In this document: positions 31,643 through 39,815 of the stretch, in pieces
How the letters are laid out: each line of letters begins with the position of its first letter
Position numbering within the stretch: the stretch's first letter is position 1
Assembly (NCBI GenBank): GCA_964462985.1
Contig: CAYXAA010000039.1
Span: 1 to 41,498, forward strand
Origin: CAYXAA01 sp964462985
GTDB taxonomy: Bacteria > Pseudomonadota > Alphaproteobacteria > Rhizobiales > Stappiaceae
DNA: 41,498 nt
Reading direction: 5' to 3'
Made by a program: the position numbers and the translations under genes
Notes under the pieces: generated by a model
The model's input: only the letters and a program-made list of their open reading frames with translations
What the model was told of the DNA's origin: nothing
The model's database searches: none

Positions 31643-32494
31643 ATGACAGAATCCATCAGGCTCTTCCGGGGCCCGTTTGGGCATGTCTCGCTATTGAACG
31701 TCGGCGGTAATCTGGTCACCCATGCGCACCCCGAAATTCACCTTGTGATCTGGCTCGACGGCTGCGCCGGCATCATTACGGTCGGCGGCCGACCCATCGA
31801 GCCACGACCGGGTATCGCGATTGGAATTAATGCCTTCGAGCCGCACAGTCACACGTTTGCCGAAGGTGAAATCCCGGGCCAGTTCCTGGCCTTCTACATC
31901 GAGCGGGGCTGGCTGGCCGAACGGCGCGGCCTGCCTGACGGCAGCGCCGCCTTCGTCAAGCCGGAAATACCGCTCGCGCCCTGGCTCACCGACCTTGCCA
32001 AGCTGCTTCCCGACCGCCTGAGCCGTGGCGACGACGACATGATTGCCTATGAGGTCGAACGCTTCATCGACCACGTCATGGACGCCGCCGACACCTTTCG
32101 GCCGCAGAGGACCGGGGCCGGCAGGATCCGCGCCGGCCGCGACTTCCGTATTCGCAAGGCGATTTCTCTGATGGCCGCGAACGTCGGCGAACGGATCTGC
32201 TTTGATCAGGTCGCCCGCAGCGTCGGCCTGTCGCGGCCGCACTTTTTCGCGCTGTTCCGAGAACAAATGGGCGTGACGCCGAACGTCTACTGGAACACGC
32301 TCCGCGTCGCCGAGGCCATGCGATGCCTTGAATCCTCCGACGATCCGATGATGTCCGTCGCCTGCACCCTGGGCTTTTCCTCTCAGGGCAATTTCTCCCG
32401 CTTCTTCCGGGAGCACACGGGCGTCCCCCCGACCGTCTACCGCTCCGCGGCGAGCGAAGGCCGGCTCGCCATGTCGGCGCGCCGCGGCGTCTGA
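31643..32494 (+). CDS. AraC-family transcriptional regulator
   Basis: A 283-residue regulator with an N-terminal cupin sensor (about 15-110; H-A-H-P-E-I-H-L-V-I-W and P-R-P-G-I-A-I-G-I-N-A-F-E-P-H-S-H) and a C-terminal double helix-turn-helix (about 165-275). The second half reads V-A-C-T-L-G-F-S-S-Q-G-N-F-S-R-F-F-R-E-H-T-G-V-P-P-T-V-Y-R, the AraC signature. GGGAGGA precedes the ATG. It lies directly upstream of, and in line with, the molybdenum hydroxylase operon. Direct repeats in that operon's promoter have the spacing expected for an AraC dimer. It is inferred to activate the operon and probably the divergent aldo/keto reductase gene. Confidence 0.9.
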   Translation: MTESIRLFRGPFGHVSLLNVGGNLVTHAHPEIHLVIWLDGCAGIITVGGRPIEPRPGIAIGINAFEPHSHTFAEGEIPGQFLAFYIERGWLAERRGLPDGSAAFVKPEIPLAPWLTDLAKLLPDRLSRGDDDMIAYEVERFIDHVMDAADTFRPQRTGAGRIRAGRDFRIRKAISLMAANVGERICFDQVARSVGLSRPHFFALFREQMGVTPNVYWNTLRVAEAMRCLESSDDPMMSVACTLGFSSQGNFSRFFREHTGVPPTVYRSAASEGRLAMSARRGV

Positions 32495-32525
32495 AGACGC
32501 AGCCCGAAACCCACGACCGGCACGA

Positions 32526-32565
32526 TTTTTCAGACGGATTGATAGGCCGTTCAGACGGATCGATA
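32526..32565 (+). promoter_or_regulatory. Tandem AraC boxes before the molybdenum hydroxylase operon
   Basis: TTCAGACGGATTGATA (32529-32544) and TTCAGACGGATCGATA (32550-32565) differ at one base and repeat with a 21-base period, exactly two helical turns. This is the geometry of AraC-type half-sites bound by one dimer. They end 58 bases before the SRPBCC start codon, a position suited to activation next to a -35 region. A third copy lies inverted at 31483-31501. Confidence 0.75.
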
Positions 32566-32623
32566 AGCGCTGGCATCGCGCGTCGTTAAGCTGTCCTGAC
32601 CGGGATCATCACAGGGACGCGCC

Positions 32624-33067
32624 ATGCCGACAATCACCGTTTCTTCCGTCATCGACGCCCCGATCGAAAAGGTCTGGGCGCGCATTCGCGACTTCAACGG
32701 TCTACCCTCCTGGCATCCGCGCATGGTCAAGAGCGAAATCGAGGATGGGCGACCCGCCGACGAGATCGGCTGCGTGCGCAGGTTCCAGATCGCCTCGGGC
32801 GCGACCCTGCGCGAGAAGCTGCTCGCGTTTTCCGACGCCGATCACACCGTCACCTACAGCATTCTCGAAACACCGCAGCCGATCAGCAATCACACGGCGA
32901 CGTTGTCGCTGCGGCGGGTGACGGACGGCAACCGCACCTTTGCCGAATGGACCGCCACTTTCGACGCCCCCACCGAGGAGGCGGATAAGCTGGCCGAGGG
33001 CATGGGCACCAACGTGTTCCAGGGCGGCTTCGACGCGCTGAAGGCTTACTTCGCGGAAAACCCGTGA
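32624..33067 (+). CDS. SRPBCC family protein (CoxG-like)
   Basis: A 147-residue START/SRPBCC helix-grip protein: V-S-S-V-I-D-A-P-I-E-K-V-W-A-R-I-R-D-F opens the fold and a C-terminal helix (E-E-A-D-K-L-A-E-G-M-G-T-N-V-F-Q-G-G-F-D-A-L-K-A-Y-F) closes it. CoxG proteins of this fold lie in CO dehydrogenase and related operons and are thought to tether the enzyme to the membrane. This copy ends shortly after the core fold without an obvious membrane-anchor tail, so a small-molecule binding role is equally possible. It is the first gene after the tandem AraC boxes and 10 bases before the FAD subunit gene. Confidence 0.82.
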   Translation: MPTITVSSVIDAPIEKVWARIRDFNGLPSWHPRMVKSEIEDGRPADEIGCVRRFQIASGATLREKLLAFSDADHTVTYSILETPQPISNHTATLSLRRVTDGNRTFAEWTATFDAPTEEADKLAEGMGTNVFQGGFDALKAYFAENP

Positions 33068-33077
33068 GGAGACTGCG

Positions 33078-33878
33078 ATGCCCCTGACCGTCCAGACCTT
33101 TCCGACAGCGGATGCCGCTGCGGCCGCGCTCGCCGCGGACGGCGCCTCCCGTTTCCTCGGCGGCGGCACGCTCGTGGTGCGCGCGGCGAACGAAGGCGAC
33201 GTGTCTTTCTCCAGCTATGTCCGCACGACAGATCCTGCGCTCTCCGCAATCACGGTCGCCGACGGGCAGGCAATACTCGGCGCTGCCGTTACCATGGCGC
33301 GGATCATCGCGGATGATCGCCTCGACTGCCTCGCCTCGGCAGCGAAGTCTGTGGGTGGGCCAGCGATCCGGAATATGGCGACTGTCGGCGGCAATCTTTA
33401 TGCGCCCGCCCCCTATGGCGACCTCGCCGTTGCCCTGCTCGCGCTCGACGCCGCCGTCGAACTCGCCGGTGGGTCCGTTCCGCTTGCTGCGTTTTTGGCC
33501 GATCGCGACAAGGTCGATAACCGTACGGTCCTGAAGAGCATCCGCTTTGCTTTGCCCAAGGCGGGCGAATTGCGGTTCCTGAAGGTCTCGCGCGTCAAGC
33601 CCAAAGGCGTATCCGTCGTGACGATCGCCGCTGTTCTTGAGGAAGACGGCGGCACAATTGCCCGCGCCCGCATCGCCTATGGCGGCATGGCGGACCGGCC
33701 GATCCGGGCGCCGGCCGTGGAAGCCGCATTGTCCGGCAAGCCGCGAACTGCAGACGGCATCGGTGAAGCCCTGGCTGTCGCGACGCAGGGCGCCGCGCCG
33801 ATTACCAATTCGGTCGCCAGTGCCTGGTACCGTAACGAGGTTCTGCCGGTGCATTTGCGCCGATTGTTGCTCGCCTAA
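33078..33878 (+). CDS. Molybdenum hydroxylase FAD-binding (medium) subunit
   Basis: A 266-residue subunit of the xanthine oxidase/CO dehydrogenase family (CoxM-like). The FAD pyrophosphate loops are F-L-G-G-G-T (26-31) and I-R-N-M-A-T-V-G-G-N-L (97-107), the latter equal to the I-R-N-x-[AG]-T-[IV]-G-G-N signature. The C-terminal CO-deh-flavoprotein domain (about 160-266) is present. It passes electrons from the iron-sulphur subunit to an acceptor. With 266 residues it is a little shorter than the common 280-300. It lies in order SRPBCC, FAD, [2Fe-2S], Mo-N, Mo-C. Confidence 0.9.
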   Translation: MPLTVQTFPTADAAAAALAADGASRFLGGGTLVVRAANEGDVSFSSYVRTTDPALSAITVADGQAILGAAVTMARIIADDRLDCLASAAKSVGGPAIRNMATVGGNLYAPAPYGDLAVALLALDAAVELAGGSVPLAAFLADRDKVDNRTVLKSIRFALPKAGELRFLKVSRVKPKGVSVVTIAAVLEEDGGTIARARIAYGGMADRPIRAPAVEAALSGKPRTADGIGEALAVATQGAAPITNSVASAWYRNEVLPVHLRRLLLA

Positions 33879-33895
33879 CGATCTCGGAGGAGGAG

Positions 33896-34378
33896 ATGGC
33901 CAAGGTTCCGGTCCAGTTCAGGCTTAACGGCGAGGACAAGGCGGAGTTCGTCGAGAGCGGCGTCACACTGCTGAAGGCGCTGCGCGAGAAGGCCGGCGAT
34001 ACGTCGGTCAAAGGCGGTTGCCATCAGGGCACTTGCGGCAGTTGTGCGGTCCTGATCGACGGCGAACTCAAGCTCTCGTGCCTGACGCTCGCCGAGACCT
34101 GCGACGGGGCCGAGATTCAGACCACGGCGGGCCTTGCCGAAGGCGGTGTTCTCCACCCGTTGCAGCGTGCCTTCGACGAGGGCTTCGCGACACAATGCGG
34201 CTTCTGCACGCCCGGCATGCTGATGGCAGCGAAGGCCCTGCTCGATAACAATCCGTCACCAACCCGCGAGGACGTCATAGACGCGATCTCCGGCAACATC
34301 TGCCGCTGCACGGGCTACGAGCCGATCATCCAGGCGATCCTTGCGGCGGCGCGCGCCAATTCCGTCAGTGCAGCGTGA
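33896..34378 (+). CDS. Molybdenum hydroxylase [2Fe-2S] (small) subunit
   Basis: A 160-residue iron-sulphur subunit (CoxS-like). The N-terminal plant-ferredoxin-like cluster uses Cys42, Cys47, Cys50 and Cys62 (G-C-H-Q-G-T-C-G-S-C). The C-terminal four-helix cluster uses Cys101, Cys104, Cys136 and Cys138 (Q-C-G-F-C-T-P-G and G-N-I-C-R-C-T-G-Y). All eight ligands are intact. It carries electrons from the molybdenum site to FAD. A strong GGAGGAGGAG site directly precedes the ATG. Confidence 0.94.
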   Translation: MAKVPVQFRLNGEDKAEFVESGVTLLKALREKAGDTSVKGGCHQGTCGSCAVLIDGELKLSCLTLAETCDGAEIQTTAGLAEGGVLHPLQRAFDEGFATQCGFCTPGMLMAAKALLDNNPSPTREDVIDAISGNICRCTGYEPIIQAILAAARANSVSAA

Positions 34379-34390
34379 GAGGAGGACACG

Positions 34391-35758
34391 ATGGAGGTCC
34401 GTAAGTCCTACTTTGCCGACGAGCGCGCGGACGGCCTCAAGGAGATCGGCCAGCCGCGGCTTCGGGTTGATGCTCGCGGCCATGTCACCGGAACCACGAC
34501 CTATTTCGCCGACCGGACCTTTCCGGGACTGCTGCACCTCAAGATGGTCCGCAGCCCGCATCATCACGCGCGCATCCGCAGCATCGACCTGTCGGAAGCC
34601 GAGAAGCATCCCGGCGTCGTTCGCATCCTGACGGCCGCCGACGTGCCGCACAACGTCTACACCATCCTGACCCTCATCCAGGTTGGGCCGGAGGATGAGA
34701 CGGTGCTCGCCACCGACAAGGTGCGCTGGAAGGGCGAAGCCATCGTTGCGATCCTCGCCGACAGCGAGCGGGCCGCTCATGAAGCCGCGGCTAAGGTCAA
34801 GGTCGACTACGAGGTGCTGCCGGCGGTTCTGAGCATCGAGGATGCGCTGAAGCCGGATGCTCCGATCGTCAACGAGTACCACGGCCGGAACTATTATCTC
34901 TACGACAGCGGCGAATGCCGCAAGGTCCGCTTCGGCGACGTTGACGCCGGCTTCGCCCAGGCCGACCACATCCTTGAAGAAACCTATGCGTCGGCCCCGA
35001 TCGAGCATGCGCCGACCGAGACGACGGGCTGCATAGTCGCGCCCGAGGGCAACGGCCGCTTTACCTGCTACACCAACACGCAGGCGATGTTCTTCACCCT
35101 CGACAACACCTCCATCATCCTCCAGATGGACGGCGCCAAGCTGCACATGGTCGGCGGCACCGTCGGCGGCGGTTTCGGCGGCAAGGTCGATGTCATCGTC
35201 GAGCCCATCGCCATCCTCGGCGCCAAGTTGACGGGACGGCCGGTCTCCTTCATCTACAGCCGCGAAGAGGAGATGCAGATCTCCTCGCCCCGAGCGGCCG
35301 AAAAGCTGATTATCAAGGACGGCGTCATGAATGACGGGCGCATCATCGCCCGGTACGTGAAGGCCTATATCGACGCCGGCGCCTATTCTCGTCACTCGCC
35401 CTACGGCGCGCAGAAGTCCGCCGCCCATTTCCCCGGCCCCTATACCGTGCCGAACGTCTGGGTCGACAGCTACTGCGTCTATACCAACCGCACGCCCTCG
35501 AGCGCCATGCGCGGCTTCGGCGTCACCATCGGCGACTTCGCGCTCGAGGTACAGATGGACAAGCTCGCCCGCCGGATTGGGATGGACCCGCTGGAATTCC
35601 GCTTCGTCAATGCCTATCGCGACGGCGACATGAAGGCGCACCGCCAGGTTACCGAAGGCGCGGCGCTGATCGAATGCATGCAGGAGGCATCGCGCATCGC
35701 CAACTGGCCGGTGGGCGACAAATACATGGCGATGTCCTCCGCCAGGAAGGAGGCTTGA
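34391..35758 (+). CDS. Molybdenum hydroxylase, N-terminal half of the molybdopterin subunit (split)
   Basis: A 455-residue protein equal to the first half of an approximately 790-residue CoxL/XdhB-like subunit: the small N-terminal aldehyde-oxidase domain (about 20-130) and the first molybdopterin-binding domain. G-G-T-V-G-G-G-F-G-G-K (255-265) is the conserved molybdopterin loop. The active-site loop is S-S-A-M-R-G-F-G with Arg374, like xanthine dehydrogenases and hydroxybenzoyl-CoA reductases. It is unlike the A-Y-R-C-S-F-R (form I) or A-Y-R-G-A-G-R (form II) loop of CO dehydrogenases. So it hydroxylates an organic substrate rather than oxidising CO (inference). It stops just before the second molybdopterin domain, which is a separate gene 2 bases on. 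Confidence 0.9.
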   Translation: MEVRKSYFADERADGLKEIGQPRLRVDARGHVTGTTTYFADRTFPGLLHLKMVRSPHHHARIRSIDLSEAEKHPGVVRILTAADVPHNVYTILTLIQVGPEDETVLATDKVRWKGEAIVAILADSERAAHEAAAKVKVDYEVLPAVLSIEDALKPDAPIVNEYHGRNYYLYDSGECRKVRFGDVDAGFAQADHILEETYASAPIEHAPTETTGCIVAPEGNGRFTCYTNTQAMFFTLDNTSIILQMDGAKLHMVGGTVGGGFGGKVDVIVEPIAILGAKLTGRPVSFIYSREEEMQISSPRAAEKLIIKDGVMNDGRIIARYVKAYIDAGAYSRHSPYGAQKSAAHFPGPYTVPNVWVDSYCVYTNRTPSSAMRGFGVTIGDFALEVQMDKLARRIGMDPLEFRFVNAYRDGDMKAHRQVTEGAALIECMQEASRIANWPVGDKYMAMSSARKEA

Positions 35759-35760
35759 CC

Positions 35761-36771
35761 ATGGCCCTGAAACGCGGCCGCGGCGTCGCGGCGGTCAACT
35801 ATCCGACCGGCATGAACCTCGGCGGCGACCCGACCCAGGCGCTGGTGCATTCAACGCCGACCGGCAACTTCATGGTCTCGCTGTCGTCGGTCGATCTGGG
35901 TCAGGGCATGAAACAGATCATGACCCAGATCTGTGCCGAGACCATCGGGGTGCCGGTCGATCGGGTGGTGATCGATACGGCCGATACCGACACCGGCCCG
36001 CACTGCATGGGAACGTTCGCCTCGCGCGGCACGCATCGCGCCGGCAATGCGGTGATCCAGGCGGCCAGGGAGGCCCGCCAGGTGATGCTGGAGGTCGCCG
36101 CCGAGGAACTGGAGACCGATGCCGCCGACCTCGACACCGACGGTGAGGGCAACATCCACGTGAAGGGCGCGCCGCAGCGGTCGATCTCGATCTTCGACAC
36201 GGCGCTCGCCGCCCACTTCAAGCACGGCCGCTCAATCTCGGGCCGGGGCATGTTCCTGATCCCCCGTTCCTATCCGGATGCGGAAACGGGCGCGATGAAG
36301 CCCTCGACCTGCTACGCCCATGCCTGCACCGTGGCCGAGGTTGAAGTCGACGACGAGACCGGCGAGGTCACAGTGCTGTCGCTCAAGAACGTCTTCGAGA
36401 TCGGCCGGGCGCTCAATCCGAAGATGGTGGAGCAGCAGCTCGTCGGCGGCGCCTGGATGGGGATGAGCCACGCCCTCTACGAGACCACGGAACCCTACTA
36501 CCCCAGCCGCGACCACTGCGGACGCGACTTCAACGAATATCTGATGCCCGGCCCGGGCGACCTGCCCGAGACGGACGTCGTCGTGCTGGAGCGGCCGGCG
36601 GCCGATGGTCCGTTCGGTGCCAAGGGACCCGGCGAGATGTGCGCCAACCCACAGATCCCGGCCATCGCCAATGCCATCTACGACGCGATCGGCGTGCGCG
36701 TCGACACGCTGCCAATCACGCCCGAGCGGGTGCTCCGCGCGCTGCGGCAAAGCGCCGGCTTGGCCGGCTGA
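35761..36771 (+). CDS. Molybdenum hydroxylase, C-terminal half of the molybdopterin subunit (split)
   Basis: A 336-residue protein that is the second molybdopterin domain. Q-G-M-K-Q-I-M-T-Q-I-C-A-E-T-I-G is the family's Q-G-x-x-[TQ] cofactor loop. F-G-A-K-G-P-G-E carries the catalytic Glu (Glu292 here) at the usual distance from the end. The start at 35761 has its own GGAGG (35749-35753) 7 bases upstream, inside the end of the preceding gene. The preceding stop at 35756-35758 is in another frame. The ribosome site and clean domain boundary argue for a true split rather than a sequencing error. A 50 + 37 kDa split of this subunit is known in nicotinate dehydrogenase of Eubacterium barkeri. Confidence 0.88.
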   Translation: MALKRGRGVAAVNYPTGMNLGGDPTQALVHSTPTGNFMVSLSSVDLGQGMKQIMTQICAETIGVPVDRVVIDTADTDTGPHCMGTFASRGTHRAGNAVIQAAREARQVMLEVAAEELETDAADLDTDGEGNIHVKGAPQRSISIFDTALAAHFKHGRSISGRGMFLIPRSYPDAETGAMKPSTCYAHACTVAEVEVDDETGEVTVLSLKNVFEIGRALNPKMVEQQLVGGAWMGMSHALYETTEPYYPSRDHCGRDFNEYLMPGPGDLPETDVVVLERPAADGPFGAKGPGEMCANPQIPAIANAIYDAIGVRVDTLPITPERVLRALRQSAGLAG

Positions 36772-36774
36772 GCG

Positions 36775-37653
36775 ATGCCCGACCTCGCCGCCAGCGACAT
36801 CCTGAGCTCCCCCGAGGCGGTGGTCGAAGGCTTCGGGCAGCGCCGATACATTGCCGACGAGCCGCTTGCGACGGCTGTCTTCCTCACTGTCCATCTCGGC
36901 AAGCCGTTGCTTTTGGAAGGCATGCCGGGCGTCGGCAAGACGGAAGCCGCGAAGGCCGTGGCCGAGATCCTCGGGCGCGACCTGATCCGCCTGCAGTGCT
37001 ATGAGGGCATCGATGCGCAGCACGCCCTCTACGAGTGGAACTATCAGCGCCAACTGCTGGCGATCCGCCAGGCTGATATGTCCGAGGTCGATCTTTTCGA
37101 CGACTGCTTCCTTATCGAGCGCCCGCTGCTGCGCTCTTTGCGTCACCCAGACAGGACAGTGCTTCTGGTCGACGAGATCGACCGATCGGATCATGAGTTC
37201 GAGGCGCTGCTGCTTGAATATCTGTCGGACTTTCAGATCTCGATTCCGGAGCGCGGGACGGTTCGGGCCAGCGCGCCGCCAATCGTGATCCTGACCTCGA
37301 ACCGCACGCGTGAACTGGCCGAAGCCCTGCGCCGGCGCTGCGTCTACCACTTCATCGCCTATCCCGATGCCGAGCGCGAGGCGGCGATCATCCTCGCCCG
37401 GGCCTCGGACGTAGCCGAAGCCACCGCCGAAGCGGTCGCCCGCGCGGTTGGTGCCATCCGCACCCTCCCGCTTGCCAAGCCGCCCGGCATCTCCGAGGCC
37501 GTCGAATGGGCGAACGCCGCGACTGTGCTGGAGAAGCGCGGCAGTCCCTGGCCGGAAGCGTTTCGGCGGTCAATCGGCGTCCTCATCAAAGATGAGGACG
37601 ACCTCACCTCACTGGGGACGGAACTGCCGCGCATCCTCAAGGAGGCGCTGTGA
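36775..37653 (+). CDS. MoxR-type AAA+ ATPase (CoxD-like)
   Basis: A 292-residue MoxR AAA+ ATPase: Walker A G-M-P-G-V-G-K-T (49-56, Lys55), Walker B L-L-V-D-E-I-D (130-136), the sensor-1 region I-V-I-L-T-S-N-R-T-R-E and the arginine-containing R-R-R-C-V-Y-H-F box. CoxD of this family matures the Mo-Cu site of CO dehydrogenase and acts with a VWA partner. MoxR/VWA pairs also occur with other molybdenum hydroxylases. It starts 3 bases after the Mo-C gene and is coupled to the VWA gene. Confidence 0.9.
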   Translation: MPDLAASDILSSPEAVVEGFGQRRYIADEPLATAVFLTVHLGKPLLLEGMPGVGKTEAAKAVAEILGRDLIRLQCYEGIDAQHALYEWNYQRQLLAIRQADMSEVDLFDDCFLIERPLLRSLRHPDRTVLLVDEIDRSDHEFEALLLEYLSDFQISIPERGTVRASAPPIVILTSNRTRELAEALRRRCVYHFIAYPDAEREAAIILARASDVAEATAEAVARAVGAIRTLPLAKPPGISEAVEWANAATVLEKRGSPWPEAFRRSIGVLIKDEDDLTSLGTELPRILKEAL

Positions 37654-38846
37654 TGAGGCGCGCGGCCATGCAAAATCAACGTCGGCGGCAAGCGCCAGAC
37701 CTGCCACGAGAATGCACGCCGTTCCTCGCTTTCGTGCAGGCGCTGCGCCGCCACGGCTTCACGGTTGCGCCGGAACAGGCGGTAAGCTTCCTCGAGGCCG
37801 TCGCTCTGCTCGGACCGGGAAATATGGAGCACATCCGCCGTGGCGCCATCGCCACCCTGGCGCCGCCAATCGAGCGGCAAGGCGCTTTCGATGCCGTCTT
37901 CCGCACCGTCTTCTTCGGCGAAGCCGTTGCGGCGGCCGACCACCACGACGATGAGGAGGAAACCGTCGTGAAAGACCGCGGCGGTGCCGTGACCGCCCAC
38001 GAGGTTCTGTTGCAGCAGGACAGGGGTGGCGCCCACGCCTCCGCGGCCGAACGGCTTTCGAGGCGCGCCATCCGGGGTACGGATAACACCCTGACGGTCT
38101 TCCAACGCCGTCTGCCGGAGGCCCTGCCCCGCCGCCGCACCTTCCGGCAGCTGCGGACCCGCAGCAATGGCACGATCGACCTGCGCCGTTCGCTGCGCGA
38201 CATGGTGAAAGTGGACGGCGATCTGCCCTTCCCTCGCCTGCGAAAGCGCCAGGAGATCCCGCGCCGGCTGCTCATGATCGTCGATATCTCCGGCTCAATG
38301 CGCGAGCACATCGACGGCCTCCTCGGGCTCGCCCATGCCGCCGTCCAGGCGGCGCCGCGGACGGAAGTCTTCACCATCGGCACGCGGCTCAGCCGTATCA
38401 CGCCGTCGCTGCGGGTGCGCGACCGGACCTTGGCGCTCGCCCGCGCCGCTGCCGCGGTCGACGACTGGGATGGCGGCACCCGCATTGGCCCGACACTCCA
38501 TGCCTTCCTGACCGTCCCACGCTTCGTCGCGCTCGCCCGCGGCGCCGTCGTCATCATCGCATCGGACGGCCTCGAACGCGGCGACCACACCGACTTCGAG
38601 AGCGCCATGCGCCGGCTCGCTGCCCTCGCTCACCGCCTGTCACTGGCAACGCCGCTCGCCGGGGACCCGCGCTTCCGGCCGGAGACGGCGGCACTCACCG
38701 CCATCCTGCCCCTGCTCGACGACCTCGTCGACGGCTCATCGGACGCGGCGCTCGCCCGCTTCATCCTCGCGCTCCACAAGCCTGCGCCGAGGGCGGTGAC
38801 CGTCTGGAAGGAGAACGCCCATGCCGTCCGCCCAGCTTGTCATTGA
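37653..38846 (+). CDS. VWA-domain protein (CoxE-like), partner of the MoxR ATPase
   Basis: A 397-residue cytosolic protein with an N-terminal helical region (about 20-200) and a C-terminal von Willebrand A domain (about 203-385). The MIDAS metal site is D-I-S-G-S (Asp211, Ser213, Ser215), with the later G-G-T-R-I-G and A-S-D-G-L-E-R-G-D loops completing it. CoxE-type proteins work with MoxR ATPases in cofactor insertion or activation. The ATG at 37653 is preferred: it overlaps the MoxR stop (TGATG) and has GGAGG 7 bases upstream; a GTG at 37650 is possible. The 3' end overlaps the amidohydrolase gene by 26 bases. Confidence 0.87.
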   Translation: MRRAAMQNQRRRQAPDLPRECTPFLAFVQALRRHGFTVAPEQAVSFLEAVALLGPGNMEHIRRGAIATLAPPIERQGAFDAVFRTVFFGEAVAAADHHDDEEETVVKDRGGAVTAHEVLLQQDRGGAHASAAERLSRRAIRGTDNTLTVFQRRLPEALPRRRTFRQLRTRSNGTIDLRRSLRDMVKVDGDLPFPRLRKRQEIPRRLLMIVDISGSMREHIDGLLGLAHAAVQAAPRTEVFTIGTRLSRITPSLRVRDRTLALARAAAAVDDWDGGTRIGPTLHAFLTVPRFVALARGAVVIIASDGLERGDHTDFESAMRRLAALAHRLSLATPLAGDPRFRPETAALTAILPLLDDLVDGSSDAALARFILALHKPAPRAVTVWKENAHAVRPACH

Positions 38847-39717
38847 TTCCCACTTCCACATCTGGCGCCGAGACGACCTGCCGTGGCTCAACGGCCCGAT
38901 GGTGCCACGCATCTTCGGCCCCTACGAGCCGATCCGCCGCGACTATTCCATCGACGAGTACCGCGCCGATCTTGACGGCTGCGGTGTCGCCAAGGCGGTC
39001 TACGTCCAGACCAACTGGGCCAAGGAGGATTTCGAGAAGGAAGTCGCCTGGGTCACCGACACCGCGAAAGCGACCGGCTGGCCTCATGCCATCGTTGGCT
39101 ATGCCGACATGACGGTTGAAGACGTGAGGTCCCAACTCGACCGGCTCACGGCCTATCCGCTGCTGCGCGGCGTGCGCATGCAACTGCACTGGCACGAGGT
39201 GCCGGAGTACCGTTTCGCCTCCGGGCCGGACCAGGTGCTCGATCCGGCGGTGCGCCGCAACGTGGCGCGCCTCAAGGACTATGGCCTCTCCTTCGATCTT
39301 CAGCTGTTCCCGGCGCAGATGCGGGCGGGCGCAGAACTTGTCGGCGACAATCCGGAGACGGACTTCATCCTGACGCACTGCGGCATGCTGGTCGACGACC
39401 GGCCGGAAACGGTGGCGGCATGGAAGGAGGGCCTCGCCCATCTCGCACCGTTTCCGAACCTTTATGCCAAGTTGTCCGGCCTCGGTACCTTCGTCCACCG
39501 CAACGATCCGGCACTGATTGCCCTCATCGTCGATGCGGCCATCGAGATCTTCGGCAGCGACCGCCTGATGTTCGGCTCCAACTTCCCGATCGAGAAGCTG
39601 TGGACGAACTACGGTGCTGTGGTCTCAGCCCACCGCGCCGCCGCCGAGCGGCACGGCGACAAGGCCGTGTCGCACATACTGCACGACACGGCCGAGCGCA
39701 TTTATCGGCCGGTGTGA
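38821..39717 (+). CDS. Amidohydrolase-2 / lactonase-like TIM-barrel hydrolase
   Basis: A 298-residue metal-dependent TIM-barrel protein of the amidohydrolase-2 group (COG3618-like, including sugar lactonases and 2-pyrone-4,6-dicarboxylate lactonase). The metal motif is I-D-S-H-F-H-I-W (His11, His13), followed by M-Q-L-H-W-H, I-L-T-H-C-G-M and the late F-G-S-N-F-P-I-E, which has Asn where many relatives have Asp. It would hydrolyse a lactone or similar ring, plausibly the product of the hydroxylase (inference). The start at 38821 has GGAAGGAGAA upstream and overlaps the VWA gene by 26 bases, so it belongs to the same operon and is its last gene. Confidence 0.86.
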   Translation: MPSAQLVIDSHFHIWRRDDLPWLNGPMVPRIFGPYEPIRRDYSIDEYRADLDGCGVAKAVYVQTNWAKEDFEKEVAWVTDTAKATGWPHAIVGYADMTVEDVRSQLDRLTAYPLLRGVRMQLHWHEVPEYRFASGPDQVLDPAVRRNVARLKDYGLSFDLQLFPAQMRAGAELVGDNPETDFILTHCGMLVDDRPETVAAWKEGLAHLAPFPNLYAKLSGLGTFVHRNDPALIALIVDAAIEIFGSDRLMFGSNFPIEKLWTNYGAVVSAHRAAAERHGDKAVSHILHDTAERIYRPV

Positions 39718-39770
39718 GCGGGGACCTGAATCGGCTGAGATAAGGTCACGATCAGTCCCGACGGCCGGGC

Positions 39771-39803
39771 GCGGCGGCGTCAACGCCAGCCGCTCCCTTT
39801 TTT
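39771..39803 (+). terminator. Intrinsic terminator closing the molybdenum hydroxylase operon
   Basis: GCGGCGGCGT (39771-39780) folds onto ACGCCAGCCGC (39783-39793), a 10-bp GC stem with one bulged A and a tiny loop. A run of six T follows (39798-39803). It lies 54 bases after the amidohydrolase stop and just before the end of the convergent DJ-1 gene. Confidence 0.8.
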
Positions 39804-39815
39804 GAAGCACACCTT

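Noticed and set aside
34391..36771. Aerobic CO dehydrogenase (coxMSL) beside a Calvin operon, that is a carboxydotrophy locus
   Set aside because: The active-site loop is S-S-A-M-R-G-F-G, not the A-Y-R-C-S-F-R (form I) or A-Y-R-G-A-G-R (form II) motif of CO dehydrogenases, and the large subunit is split. The locus is also 13 kb from the cbb genes.
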